DNA of 64,000 bases from Spongiibacter taiwanensis (GTDB taxonomy: Bacteria; Pseudomonadota; Gammaproteobacteria; Pseudomonadales; Spongiibacteraceae), in NCBI RefSeq assembly GCF_023702635.1, contig NZ_CP098455.1, positions 2,294,001 to 2,358,000 on the forward strand, in the 5' to 3' direction. Shown in pieces: positions 28,527-36,276 of the stretch. Made by a program: the position numbers and the translations under genes. The notes below the pieces were generated by a model. It did no database searches, was not told the DNA's origin, and saw nothing but the letters and a program-made list of their open reading frames with translations. Position 1 is the first letter of the stretch; the number at the start of each line of letters is the position of its first letter.

Positions 28527-28877
28527 ATGCGTTATATAAACGTACGGTTAGTTTTTCTTTCTTGCGTAATGAGTGCCTTTTCAGGCGGGGAGGTGATGGC
28601 GCAGGCATTGCCAGGGCTGGGAGATATTTTGAATATTGACATCGCCAATGAAGTGGCTGGCAAGTTGGCAATGCCGTCTCCCTCGGCAGGGGATAAAATT
28701 CTCGAGTTGAGCGAGGTCTTGGCGCCTTTGGAAAGCCTTGAATTGATTTCTGAAATCACTGGTTCTGGTATTCCCTTTCATCCAGGTATTGGGGCAATCC
28801 CGCTCGCGCCTGATTTAATCGGGATTCCGCCGATGCTGCCGGTAAATCCTTTGTTGATAATGACCTTAATTCCATAG
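28527..28877 (+). CDS. small exported protein of unknown function, 116 aa
   Basis: Has a clear signal peptide (residues 1-27, hydrophobic core RLVFLSCVMSAF, cleavage after MAQA). The mature part is about 89 residues, poor in charged residues and rich in Pro, Ile, Leu and Gly, with an acidic amphipathic middle (ILELSEVLAPLESLELISEI) and a hydrophobic Pro-rich end (PPMLPVNPLLIMTLIP). I do not recognise a family. The ATG at 28527 has GAGGGA upstream. Directly downstream of TonB receptor 2 and ended by a terminator, it may be an accessory periplasmic or outer-membrane partner of that receptor. Confidence 0.6.
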   Translation: MRYINVRLVFLSCVMSAFSGGEVMAQALPGLGDILNIDIANEVAGKLAMPSPSAGDKILELSEVLAPLESLELISEITGSGIPFHPGIGAIPLAPDLIGIPPMLPVNPLLIMTLIP

Positions 28878-28916
28878 AGCGTTAATTCCACTGTTGTTCC
28901 GCAGTGTTGTAATCAT

Positions 28917-28947
28917 AAAGCGGATCTCGTTTGAGGTTCGCTTTTTT
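28917..28947 (+). terminator. intrinsic terminator after the small exported protein gene
   Basis: Imperfect stem AAAGCG...CTC / GAG...CGCTTT around a GTTT loop, followed by six T residues. It ends the transcription unit that includes TonB receptor 2 and the small exported protein. Confidence 0.75.
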
Positions 28948-29030
28948 CCCTATCGGCCTGCTTTGTTGTGATCAATTGCTAATTTTTTTAAGTTGAGAAG
29001 GTGCGGGATATAATTTAGGCTGAAATTTTT

Positions 29031-29819
29031 ATGAATAAATCCGATTTTATGCCCACGAGTATCGCATGTGATGATAATCTTTTCGGTAATGATGCGGTCA
29101 TTTTTGTTCATGGTTGGTCATGTAATAGGAGTTCATTTTTTAGCCAATATGCCTTTTTTTCTAAAGGCCATCGAGTAATAGCGTTGGATTTGCCTGGGCA
29201 TGGCGAAAGCCCTGCATGTTCAGGTCTCGATGATTTAATGTCGTATTCAGAAATAATTTATGAATTTCTTGCGGCCAAAGGGCTTCATAAGGCTAGATTG
29301 GTTGGCCATAGTATGGGAGGGGCTATTGTATTAACTTTAGCCTCTATGTTTCCTGGTTTGGTGGAGGCGGTTGTGGTGTTGGACCCGGTGCCAATGGTGA
29401 TGACGCCGGAGTTTTACGCGGCGTTGGAAGGCCTTGCCATTTCCCTAGAGAAAGGCGAGGTTGAAATGCGATCCGCCTTTGTTGCACAAGCGTTGTTTCG
29501 AGAGGATGCGGACCCACAGCTGCGCAACGAGGTTGTGGCAATGATGTCGACTACGCCTGCAGCCATAGCAGCGGCGGCAATGCGGGCAATATTGCAGTAT
29601 GACGGTTTGGCTACAGCGAAATCCTGTCGTGCGCCTATCCTGCATATCGCGGCCGATCCGCCGACAAACCCAATACATCAAATGGAAGCGCTGCTGCCGG
29701 CAGTGATTAATCGGCAAATACTTTGTGCCGGGCATTTTAACCATCATGAGCAGCCGAAGTTGGTGAATCAATTTATTTCTGCGTTCTTCGAAAAAGTCAG
29801 TCGAGAGAGCAGGGCGTAA
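29031..29819 (+). CDS. alpha/beta-fold hydrolase
   Basis: 262-aa alpha/beta hydrolase. The oxyanion region is FVHGWS (residues 25-30), the nucleophile elbow GHSMGG has Ser94, and the catalytic His235 is in CAGHFNHHE; the acid is probably the Asp in HIAADPPTN. There is no signal peptide, so it is cytoplasmic. It may cleave an ester, a lactone, a CoA thioester or a ring-cleavage product. Moderately AT-rich like the two genes before it. It follows a terminator and so needs its own promoter in 28950-29030. A Shine-Dalgarno is weak. Confidence 0.85.
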   Translation: MNKSDFMPTSIACDDNLFGNDAVIFVHGWSCNRSSFFSQYAFFSKGHRVIALDLPGHGESPACSGLDDLMSYSEIIYEFLAAKGLHKARLVGHSMGGAIVLTLASMFPGLVEAVVVLDPVPMVMTPEFYAALEGLAISLEKGEVEMRSAFVAQALFREDADPQLRNEVVAMMSTTPAAIAAAAMRAILQYDGLATAKSCRAPILHIAADPPTNPIHQMEALLPAVINRQILCAGHFNHHEQPKLVNQFISAFFEKVSRESRA

Positions 29820-29916
29820 GCTGCTGTATACTCCGTAATTAGTCTATTGTATTTCAGATTGCTATTTAATTGGCAGTGTAAAGCAGAGAACAAGCACATT
29901 CACCGGTCACAGTAAG

Positions 29917-30051
29917 AAGCCGACGGTTCACCCGCTTTGATATCCGGCCGGCGATACGGTGGTGATTGTGGCCAAGGTCCAGACTGATTCCATGAGTATT
30001 CTGTCGACCTTGTCCGAGGAAAATATGCTGGCGATAGTTGGTCAGCCGTAA
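29917..30051 (+). pseudogene. decayed 3' fragment of an iron-containing alcohol dehydrogenase gene
   Basis: Translating the frame that ends at TAA 30049-30051 gives a segment that aligns without gaps to the C-terminus of the intact Fe-ADH encoded at 23814-25013. VIVAKVQTDSMSILSTLSE matches IVVAVQQDPMGGMAMLPED, and both then run into LAIVG. The start of the fragment (PTVHPL) aligns with PTFTRH and is broken by an in-frame TGA at 29938-29940. Only about 45 codons remain and no start is present. This accounts for part of the 365-bp gap between the hydrolase and TetR genes. I see nothing else there besides upstream sequence of the TetR gene. Confidence 0.7.
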
Positions 30052-30184
30052 GGCTGGAAATAAGGTCGTAGCGCCCTGTCTTGCTTGCGGTTGAGTCTGC
30101 TTTCTTGTGCAGGACAAGATGCTAACACAGCGGTCGGCAAGGTCATGGGGTCTGGCATTGGATTGATGGAGTAATAAAGACGGA

Positions 30185-30895
30185 ATGAAGGCAGAAAAAG
30201 GCAAAGTGGGCGCGACACCGCGCATGTCCAAGGATCAGCGCGTAGCCAATATCCTGACGGTGGCCAAGCGCCACTTTGGCAAGGTGGGTTATGAGAATTT
30301 TTCGCCGGTTGAGGTGGCGCAGGAGTGTGGGGTGTCTGAAGCTACGATTTACCGCTACTTTGCTAGCAAGCAGGATCTTCTTGAGCGGGTTGCCGAATTT
30401 TGGGTGGAAGAGTTGCTGCTTGGTGCACCCAATTTCAAGAAGCATGACAATATTTATGATCGCCTTAGAGAGGTCATCTGGTACAGCCTGTGGGTGGTTC
30501 ATTCGGAACCCGAACTGTCCAAGTACATTTGGATGGCAATCCGCAGCCAGCCCGATTTTAGAAGCTCTCGTATCTACTCGCTGAACCGTCGTTTTACCGC
30601 CTACACCACCAATGTGATTGCCGATGCCATGGCGCAAGGGGTATTTCGCGCCGATATTTCGGCCCGGACAGTGCGTAATATTATCTTTGGCACCATCGAG
30701 CACGAAGTGTGGTCCTTCGTACAGGGGGACGGGGATTTCTCGCTGGAGGCCTCGGTCGAGACAATTACGGGTTTTGTCTTTCGCGGCCTAGCAGTAGAAG
30801 CGCCGGTTAATGTTGAGACTTTTCACAGGGCGTTGGCCCGTATCCAGAGTGGTTTGCAGAAGATTGATGGAGCAGTAAAACAGTTGACGGATTAA
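30185..30895 (+). CDS. TetR-family transcriptional regulator
   Basis: 236-aa TetR regulator: the N-terminal HTH is at about residues 20-65 (ILTVAKRHFGKVGYENFSPVEVAQECGVSEATIYRYFASKQ), followed by an all-helical ligand-binding domain. It lies between the two transcription units that share the TGAG-N5-CTCA operator and converges on the HgdB/Bcr-type operon (8-base gap to the activase stop). That makes it the best candidate for the shared repressor. A partial operator-like TGAGTCTG occurs upstream at about 30092-30099. The ligand would be expected to be a pathway CoA ester, as for many TetR regulators of acyl-CoA catabolism; this is inference. Confidence 0.9.
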   Translation: MKAEKGKVGATPRMSKDQRVANILTVAKRHFGKVGYENFSPVEVAQECGVSEATIYRYFASKQDLLERVAEFWVEELLLGAPNFKKHDNIYDRLREVIWYSLWVVHSEPELSKYIWMAIRSQPDFRSSRIYSLNRRFTAYTTNVIADAMAQGVFRADISARTVRNIIFGTIEHEVWSFVQGDGDFSLEASVETITGFVFRGLAVEAPVNVETFHRALARIQSGLQKIDGAVKQLTD

Positions 30896-30903
30896 ATATC
30901 GTG

Positions 30904-31803
30904 TTAACTATAGCACTTCATGCAGTTGGGAAGGGGGCGGTTATTCGGTTGCATCGCTGCTTCGACTTCCAGCTCAAGTTGAGTCAATCTTTCGGTATTT
31001 AATTGCATGAGGGTGCGGCCAGTGCTTAGTTCCATGGCCAGCAGCGCTGCGCCAAAGGCACCCATAATCTGTGGGTCTTCCGGAATTTGCAGGGTCTGGT
31101 GTAATTCCTGCTCGAGAAAATGCACGGCCGCCGAGTTTTTTGCCACCCCGCCAGTCATAACGATAGGGCTGCGCTTGCCGACCTGGGCCACCAGGCCCAG
31201 CGCGCGATGGGCAATGGCGCGGTGAACCGAGGCGGCCACATCGGCAGGCTCGGCACCTCCGGCCAGCAAAGAAATAATCTCAGTTTCGGCAAAGGTGGCG
31301 CACATGGTGCTCACGTCGAGGTCCTTTGTGCCTTGCATGGCCAGTGGCCCCACCTCGCCGATTTCACACTCCAGTGCCCGGGCCAGCACCTCGTAGAAGC
31401 GCCCGGTGCCACTGGCACAGCGATCATTCAGGGCAAAGCGATCGACCAGGCCTTGATCGTCGAGGGCGATGACCTTGCTGTCCTGGCCGCCGACATCGAT
31501 CACCAAGCGGGCTTCTGGGAAGAGCGCGGCGACGCCCCGGGCGTGACAGGTAATTTCGGTAAAGGTGCGGCCGACCCCCGGCACCAGGCGCCGACCGTAG
31601 CCGGTGCCAATGGTGTAGCTAAGGTCCTGCTCAGTGAGTCCGGCCATCGTCAGGGCCCCCTGGATGGCTTTCTCTACCCCTTTGCGACTGACAGCCCCCA
31701 TCTGGACAATCTGCCCACCCGTAACCACGCCGTCACTGGTGATGACCACGGCTTTGGCAGTAGTGGAACCCAAATCGACGCCCATAAAATTTGAGGTGGC
31801 CAT
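30904..31803 (-). CDS. [4Fe-4S] activase ATPase of the HgdC/BcrA-BcrD/BadF family
   Basis: 299-aa ASKHA-fold ATPase that drives low-potential electron transfer into its partner dehydratase or reductase. The N-terminal phosphate loop GVDLGSTTAKAV is at residues 8-19 and the second nucleotide motif DVGGQDSK at 103-110. The two cysteines that bridge a [4Fe-4S] cluster between dimer halves are Cys129 (DRCASGTGRF) and Cys168 (STMCATFAE), at almost the same positions as in HgdC. ATG 31803 gives the family-length start; a TTG at 31827 is in frame. It is the last gene of the operon with the two HGD-D-type subunits. Only one ATPase gene is present, as in HgdC systems, whereas classical benzoyl-CoA reductases have two different ones. 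Confidence 0.92.
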   Translation of the reverse strand: MATSNFMGVDLGSTTAKAVVITSDGVVTGGQIVQMGAVSRKGVEKAIQGALTMAGLTEQDLSYTIGTGYGRRLVPGVGRTFTEITCHARGVAALFPEARLVIDVGGQDSKVIALDDQGLVDRFALNDRCASGTGRFYEVLARALECEIGEVGPLAMQGTKDLDVSTMCATFAETEIISLLAGGAEPADVAASVHRAIAHRALGLVAQVGKRSPIVMTGGVAKNSAAVHFLEQELHQTLQIPEDPQIMGAFGAALLAMELSTGRTLMQLNTERLTQLELEVEAAMQPNNRPLPNCMKCYS

Positions 31804-31827
31804 AGGCTTATTTCCCGTCATTGCCAA

Positions 31828-33177
31828 TTAGGCGGAGGCGATCAGGTCTCTGGAGCGGCGCACATCGATGGTTTCCAGCATCGCCTCCAGGCGGCTCTCC
31901 AGCAGTTCTCCCTTGTAGAAGGATTCGTCGGCAACATCGCCCTCAAAAAAGATAGACGGTAATCCGTGGTCCTTTTGCATCGCTCTGGCCAGCATCTGTT
32001 GGGGGCCGGTGAAGGCGCGGCAGGTGCGGGTGGAATGAAATACGATGCCATCCAAACCATAGTAGTCACAGTCGTGCTCGGTAAAGTGCTTGATGGTTTT
32101 GAAACCGTGATTGGTCGGGCACAGCAGATAGTGTTGTGCCATGCCGCGGATGGGGTCGTCGGTGTCGATCAGATGGGGTTCCTGCCAAAAAGCGTTGTGG
32201 GTGTAGCGGCCCGCGACGATGGCGACCTTGTGTTCCGCAAAGACCCGGGCGAGGGTGCCCAGTTTGTTCCAGTTCATGATGCCGTCGAAATACAACCGAT
32301 ATTTCTCATCCTTGATCGCGGTTTCGCCCCGGGCAAGTCGGCCGACGATTTCCTCGCGGATATTGCTGAAGTAGGTAACCAGCTCGGGGCCGGCAGGCAG
32401 GAAATTGATATGGGCAACGCTGGCGATCCAGTCCCAAAAGGTCGCCGGGGTAGGCTTGCTGCGGCACATGGCCATCGCATCCCGGCGGATTTCAGCGGCC
32501 TGCTTGATATAGTGCATCCCCTCCCGCAGGGCTTCCCAGTCGAAGGGGCGCTTGGTGTGAAACTCGATGAACTCAATCAATTTGTGCAGCTGGTCGGCGA
32601 CGTAATCGGAAGCCTCCTCCCATTCCTGTCCCTGCAGGTAGCCAGCGTCGGCCCGGTTGCTCCACAGGAAGGGCAGTGACACATTGAAGATAGGAACTTC
32701 CTTGCCGAGCACGCGCATGGTCAGTTCGTCCCACTGCTGGCCGGTGCTGCAGCCGGCGTAACTGTTGACGATGAAATTGGGCATGGGCAGGCGGCTGGCC
32801 AGCTCATCGCGGTCGGCCTCGTCGACGATGCCGTTTTCGAATTTTTCCCGGGCCTGTTTGGCGAGTAATGCGGTGCCAAGGTGGGTGCGGGCATAGGAGC
32901 AGAGCTCGCCGACGTAGCCGTATTCCTGTGCTGCCAGTTGGGCGGATTTTTCCAGTTTTTGCGCCGAGAGTCGCGCGGCGAAGGCCTCGCCGTGGGCCCA
33001 TTCAAGGCCAGCGGCCTGGAAGATGGGGTTCAGGGCAGCGCCGTTGTACCAGACCACGCTGGCATTGCGCTCGTTGGCGGTGAAAATTCTCTCCCAATAA
33101 TCGGAGATCATGTGTCGCCCTGCATCATTGCTTTTCAGGCGGTTAACGCTGCTGGGTTTGGTCGCGGCCGATGTCAT
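31828..33177 (-). CDS. 2-hydroxyacyl-CoA dehydratase / benzoyl-CoA reductase family subunit (BcrB/HgdA-like)
   Basis: 449-aa HGD-D family subunit. Candidate Fe-S ligands are Cys93 (ELCSYARTHLG), Cys143 (AGCSTGQQWDE) and Cys386 (HSTRTCRAFTG), followed by the family mark FFEGDVADESFY, in the order expected for BcrB/FldB-type proteins. With its partner it would form a heterodimer carrying [4Fe-4S] clusters. That heterodimer either removes water from a 2-hydroxyacyl-CoA through a ketyl radical or reduces an aromatic/unsaturated acyl-CoA. It overlaps the upstream subunit gene by 4 bases. The sequence does not decide between the two reaction types. Confidence 0.88.
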   Translation of the reverse strand: MTSAATKPSSVNRLKSNDAGRHMISDYWERIFTANERNASVVWYNGAALNPIFQAAGLEWAHGEAFAARLSAQKLEKSAQLAAQEYGYVGELCSYARTHLGTALLAKQAREKFENGIVDEADRDELASRLPMPNFIVNSYAGCSTGQQWDELTMRVLGKEVPIFNVSLPFLWSNRADAGYLQGQEWEEASDYVADQLHKLIEFIEFHTKRPFDWEALREGMHYIKQAAEIRRDAMAMCRSKPTPATFWDWIASVAHINFLPAGPELVTYFSNIREEIVGRLARGETAIKDEKYRLYFDGIMNWNKLGTLARVFAEHKVAIVAGRYTHNAFWQEPHLIDTDDPIRGMAQHYLLCPTNHGFKTIKHFTEHDCDYYGLDGIVFHSTRTCRAFTGPQQMLARAMQKDHGLPSIFFEGDVADESFYKGELLESRLEAMLETIDVRRSRDLIASA

Positions 33178-34355
33178 GGGGTGTGCTCCTGCAGAGATTG
33201 CTGGGGTTGTTTGCGCCGAATTCGCTCAATCATTGCCTCGACGCGGGTGCGTACAGATTCCACCGGCAGCCCTTCGTGCTCGGTTTCGATCAGCAAGTGG
33301 GGGATGCCCTTTGCGTTAAGTGCCTTGCGCAGCTCGGGGTAGTGGAACATATGGGCTTCGCAGAATTTGGCCATTAAGACGATGACACCCTCGGCGTCGC
33401 TCTCTTCCAGTGAGTGCAACAGATACTCTGACCAGCTGACTGACTTTTGTACCCGTGTTGGGCAGGGGGCATTGGCATTGCGGGCAAAGTACCAGTTCGC
33501 CAGTGCGTCCCGGGGGGAGATGTCCTGGGCAACGTCGGTGGAAACGTAGCGGGCGCCAGTGTAGAGGTCATCGTCTACGATAACGGCGCCGCAGTCTGCT
33601 AGCACGTCGAACAGTTCGGGGCGCGGTGCGTGGCAGAAGTGCCCTGATAGATGCAGGCGGATACCCGAGGTCCGGGGGCGGGGGGCGGACGTTGCGAGGA
33701 GTTGCTCGAGTAGCGTGGAATGTTCCTCTTTGTCCATGATCATGCTGGATTTGATCAGCACTTGCAGTTCTTCAGCGGAGAAACGGTCGTCACCCTGCTG
33801 CCGCGCCTGAAAAATTTTGCGCAGCAATTGGCGGTTGCGGTTATTGGCGGCAATGCACTCACGCAGTTTGTCATCGCTGATGGGCTGGCCGGTTACCCGT
33901 TCCGCTTCGGCAATAAACGCATCGATTTTTTCCCGCACCTGATCGTGGGTCCAGCTATCGTCCATTGCGGCAATCAGGTGCTCGAAAAAGAAAGGCTTGT
34001 CGGAAAGCATTTCTCTAACGACATCGGTGGCTCCCAGCAATTGGATGCAGTGGTCGGCATTCATGAATGCATCGTACTTTTCGAAGCGCCCTGTGGCGAC
34101 CTGATCAGCGATGCTGCGGGTATAGCCGCAGTAAAATTCGGCGAGCAGGTTGTTGCCCGCGGTAATGGGGGTGGGGTCATCCTGAATAATGACCGGCAGT
34201 GCGCCGGTCGCGGCAATAATTTCAACGGGAAAGTTCATCGGAAAGATGCCGATAACGGCGGTCTTTTTTCGGGATTTCCAGTCGTCGATATAGTGGGCGG
34301 GGTTGTTGGCGATTTCCCGCAACCTGTCCAGGGTACTGCTGTCGCTGTCATTCAT
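33174..34355 (-). CDS. 2-hydroxyacyl-CoA dehydratase / benzoyl-CoA reductase family subunit (BcrC/HgdB-like)
   Basis: 393-aa HGD-D family subunit, the smaller partner. The N-terminal FPMNFPVEIIAATGALPV is the family's CoA-site signature. Probable cluster ligands are Cys76 (FYCGYTRS), Cys103 (ADHCIQLLGA) and Cys332 (KFCEAHMFHYP), and the family's C-terminal GIPHLLIETEHEG is present. First gene of the three-gene operon; ATG 34355 is about 100 bp after the operator-filled promoter at 34458-34487. Such enzymes are extremely oxygen-sensitive in known systems, which is unexpected beside a gene set that looks aerobic. Confidence 0.88.
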   Translation of the reverse strand: MNDSDSSTLDRLREIANNPAHYIDDWKSRKKTAVIGIFPMNFPVEIIAATGALPVIIQDDPTPITAGNNLLAEFYCGYTRSIADQVATGRFEKYDAFMNADHCIQLLGATDVVREMLSDKPFFFEHLIAAMDDSWTHDQVREKIDAFIAEAERVTGQPISDDKLRECIAANNRNRQLLRKIFQARQQGDDRFSAEELQVLIKSSMIMDKEEHSTLLEQLLATSAPRPRTSGIRLHLSGHFCHAPRPELFDVLADCGAVIVDDDLYTGARYVSTDVAQDISPRDALANWYFARNANAPCPTRVQKSVSWSEYLLHSLEESDAEGVIVLMAKFCEAHMFHYPELRKALNAKGIPHLLIETEHEGLPVESVRTRVEAMIERIRRKQPQQSLQEHTP

Positions 34356-34457
34356 CGGTCTTGCTCAACATCATGGTCTGGCGCGCTTGGCGGGCTGACC
34401 GTTTGTTTGGAGGAAAAAGTGGTTTGGCAGTCGTGCTGCTTTTCCTTTTGTTGGGTC

Positions 34458-34487
34458 AGATTAGGTGAGTTATGCTCAGCATGTCAA
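34458..34487 (-). promoter_or_regulatory. promoter with TGAG-N5-CTCA operator in the spacer (HgdB/Bcr-type operon)
   Basis: On the minus strand a consensus -35 TTGACA (34487-34482) is followed by an 18-bp spacer (34481-34464) and TAATCT (34463-34458). The spacer consists of the palindrome TGAG-TTATG-CTCA (34466-34478 on plus). In plus orientation GGTGAGTTATGCTCAGC differs from the 17258-17274 copy (GGTGAGTCTGGCTCAGC) at only three central bases. Both promoters have the same 18-bp spacing. Confidence 0.7.
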
Positions 34488-34597
34488 GAATGGTGTGTTA
34501 TTTTTGGTGTGCTATATGACCGGGTGGCTAGGTTTTGATCTTTGAGATTAAGACAAAATCCATATAAAACAGCAAGTTGCTATTTTTATTTATTTTG

Positions 34598-34612
34598 TGA
34601 GTATTGCTCACC
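34598..34612. promoter_or_regulatory. third-locus copy of the TGAG-N5-CTCA operator
   Basis: TGAG-TATTG-CTCA followed by CC, a match to the operators at 17208-17272 and 34466-34478, with its centre 132 bp upstream of the promoter-embedded copy. It may be an auxiliary site for cooperative or looped repression, as the twin sites at 17.2 kb suggest. It lies in the 394-bp gap between the FadL-like gene and the HgdB/Bcr-type operon; no gene is seen there. Confidence 0.55.
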
Positions 34613-34749
34613 ATTGGATTGGGTGGCTGCCCAAATGCTCTTGCAAGAGTGAGTATGCCGGTGGCTTGGGGCTTAATGTCGATTGAGGCCAACTGGCCTT
34701 GATGAGAGTGCTGGGTTGCGTTTTTCAGCGAACCCAGCGCGATGGAGGT

Positions 34750-36060
34750 TTAGAATCGGCGACGAATGCCGAATTCTGCACCGAAAAAATTCATCCGCTC
34801 GGTAGAGTGTTTACCCAGAGGGAGACCGTTGATTGAATAGCTTTTGCTGTTGGGGAGGATGTGAATAACGCTGCCAAGGATCTCCCACTGTTCGTCGAGG
34901 CGGTAAGCAAACCCGCCGCCAATATGGGCTGTGGCGATCAGGGCCGTGGTCGGCTCTAGGGTTTTCTTCGGAATGGGGTCGTTTACAAAAGACATCGCCA
35001 CGGTGTAGGTGAGTCGAGGAGAGTATTGATACCGCAGCGCCACGGCAAGGGGAAACTGGTCCTGCCAGTCCAGCGGTGCGCTGGCGTTCAGTTGCTGTGG
35101 CGCATCTGGATTTGATGCGCGACCGAGGCGCATTTGTGTCCGCTTAAAGCTTTCTGACCAGTCGAGCCAGCCAAGTCGAACACCCAGCTCGAGCTTTTGG
35201 CTGATTTCATATTTCAGGCCAAGGTTAAACTCCCGGGCAAAGCTGAGGCCAGCGAGTTCTGCTCGATCATATTTCACTTTGCCCAGACCTTGGGCGGAGA
35301 AGTTCAGTTCGGCATCGCCGCCTTTCAAGGTCAGAGGCGTTTCATTGGCAAACACGGCAGATAACCTGAGCTTGGGGGTTAGCTGATAATTCGCGGCCAC
35401 TTTGAAGGAGTAACTTAACCCGGAAAGCCCGGTGAGGGCGAAGCCGCTAAAGCCGGGGTCATCGCCGTTGGCGGCAATGGCGGTGTTCGGCAGGATGTGC
35501 TGCTCGATTTCAGCGTAGTTTACATTGAGCACCGCGCCAAGGCTCAGCCGCTCGGTGGCCTTCCAGCCGATGGCAGGGCCCACACGAAAGACACCAAACT
35601 CGGTGGATAAGCGGTCTTGGTTTCCGGCCTCTGTGGTCAGCCCTTTGTAAATATAGCCGACCCCGCCTTGGGCAACGCCGCCAAAGCTGACAACGACCCG
35701 GCTGTCGTCATCCAGGGCTTTGGCATAGGCGCCGCCAAACACGGGTAACAAATCCTTGCTCGGGTAATGGCGGTTGCCAAGGGAATCTTTGTGTTTTTGA
35801 TTGCCGAATTTATACACCGCACCGTAGGCGGTGAAGGTTTCGCCCTTAATGTCCGTGAGGGTGGCGGGATTGACGCTGAATACCGTGGCGTCATTGAGCA
35901 AGGCGACGTCGGCGCCGGCTAATGACAAACCGTCGGGGCCATTGCCGGGAGCCAGGGGGCCCCAGCCAGCAGTGGCGTGAGAAGAAAGAAGGCAGGAAAA
36001 GCAAAAAAATGCGAAGGCACCTCCCGCCTTGGCGTGGCGGGAAAACAGGTTGGATATCAC
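34750..36060 (-). CDS. FadL/TodX-family outer-membrane transport protein
   Basis: About 436-aa FadL-type beta-barrel porin for hydrophobic compounds such as long-chain fatty acids, hydrocarbons or aromatics. The FadL-like N-terminal signature is NGPDGLSLAGADVALLNDATVFSVNPATL; alternating beta strands follow and the C-terminal residue is aromatic (GIRRRF). A signal peptide ends about ...SCLLSSHATA. GTG 36060 is chosen because it fits the signal peptide and has GGAG upstream; a longer frame begins at TTG 36126. It is on the same strand and upstream of the HgdB/Bcr-type operon but separated by 394 bp. It may supply that pathway's substrate. Confidence 0.82.
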   Translation of the reverse strand: MISNLFSRHAKAGGAFAFFCFSCLLSSHATAGWGPLAPGNGPDGLSLAGADVALLNDATVFSVNPATLTDIKGETFTAYGAVYKFGNQKHKDSLGNRHYPSKDLLPVFGGAYAKALDDDSRVVVSFGGVAQGGVGYIYKGLTTEAGNQDRLSTEFGVFRVGPAIGWKATERLSLGAVLNVNYAEIEQHILPNTAIAANGDDPGFSGFALTGLSGLSYSFKVAANYQLTPKLRLSAVFANETPLTLKGGDAELNFSAQGLGKVKYDRAELAGLSFAREFNLGLKYEISQKLELGVRLGWLDWSESFKRTQMRLGRASNPDAPQQLNASAPLDWQDQFPLAVALRYQYSPRLTYTVAMSFVNDPIPKKTLEPTTALIATAHIGGGFAYRLDEQWEILGSVIHILPNSKSYSINGLPLGKHSTERMNFFGAEFGIRRRF

Positions 36061-36276
36061 GGGAAGCAAACTCCAGGCTACAACGAAATGCGAGGGCGGT
36101 GCACCATAAAGCGTGCTGACTTGCAAATCAATACAGGATGTTGGGTTGTTCGTTCAATTGCTGCGGGTGAGGGTTTGGGGAGTCAGGCGTGATGATGTTG
36201 GGCAGGATTTGCGTGCTCAACGGCCTTTCATATTACCGCATGTGGCGGTCTAGGATTGGCGCGGGTTGTCTTGGCG

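Noticed and set aside
30092-30107. Fifth TGAG-type operator upstream of the TetR gene at 30185
   Set aside because: Only the TGAGTCTG half matches; the CTCA half is missing, so it is mentioned with the TetR gene but not listed as a site.
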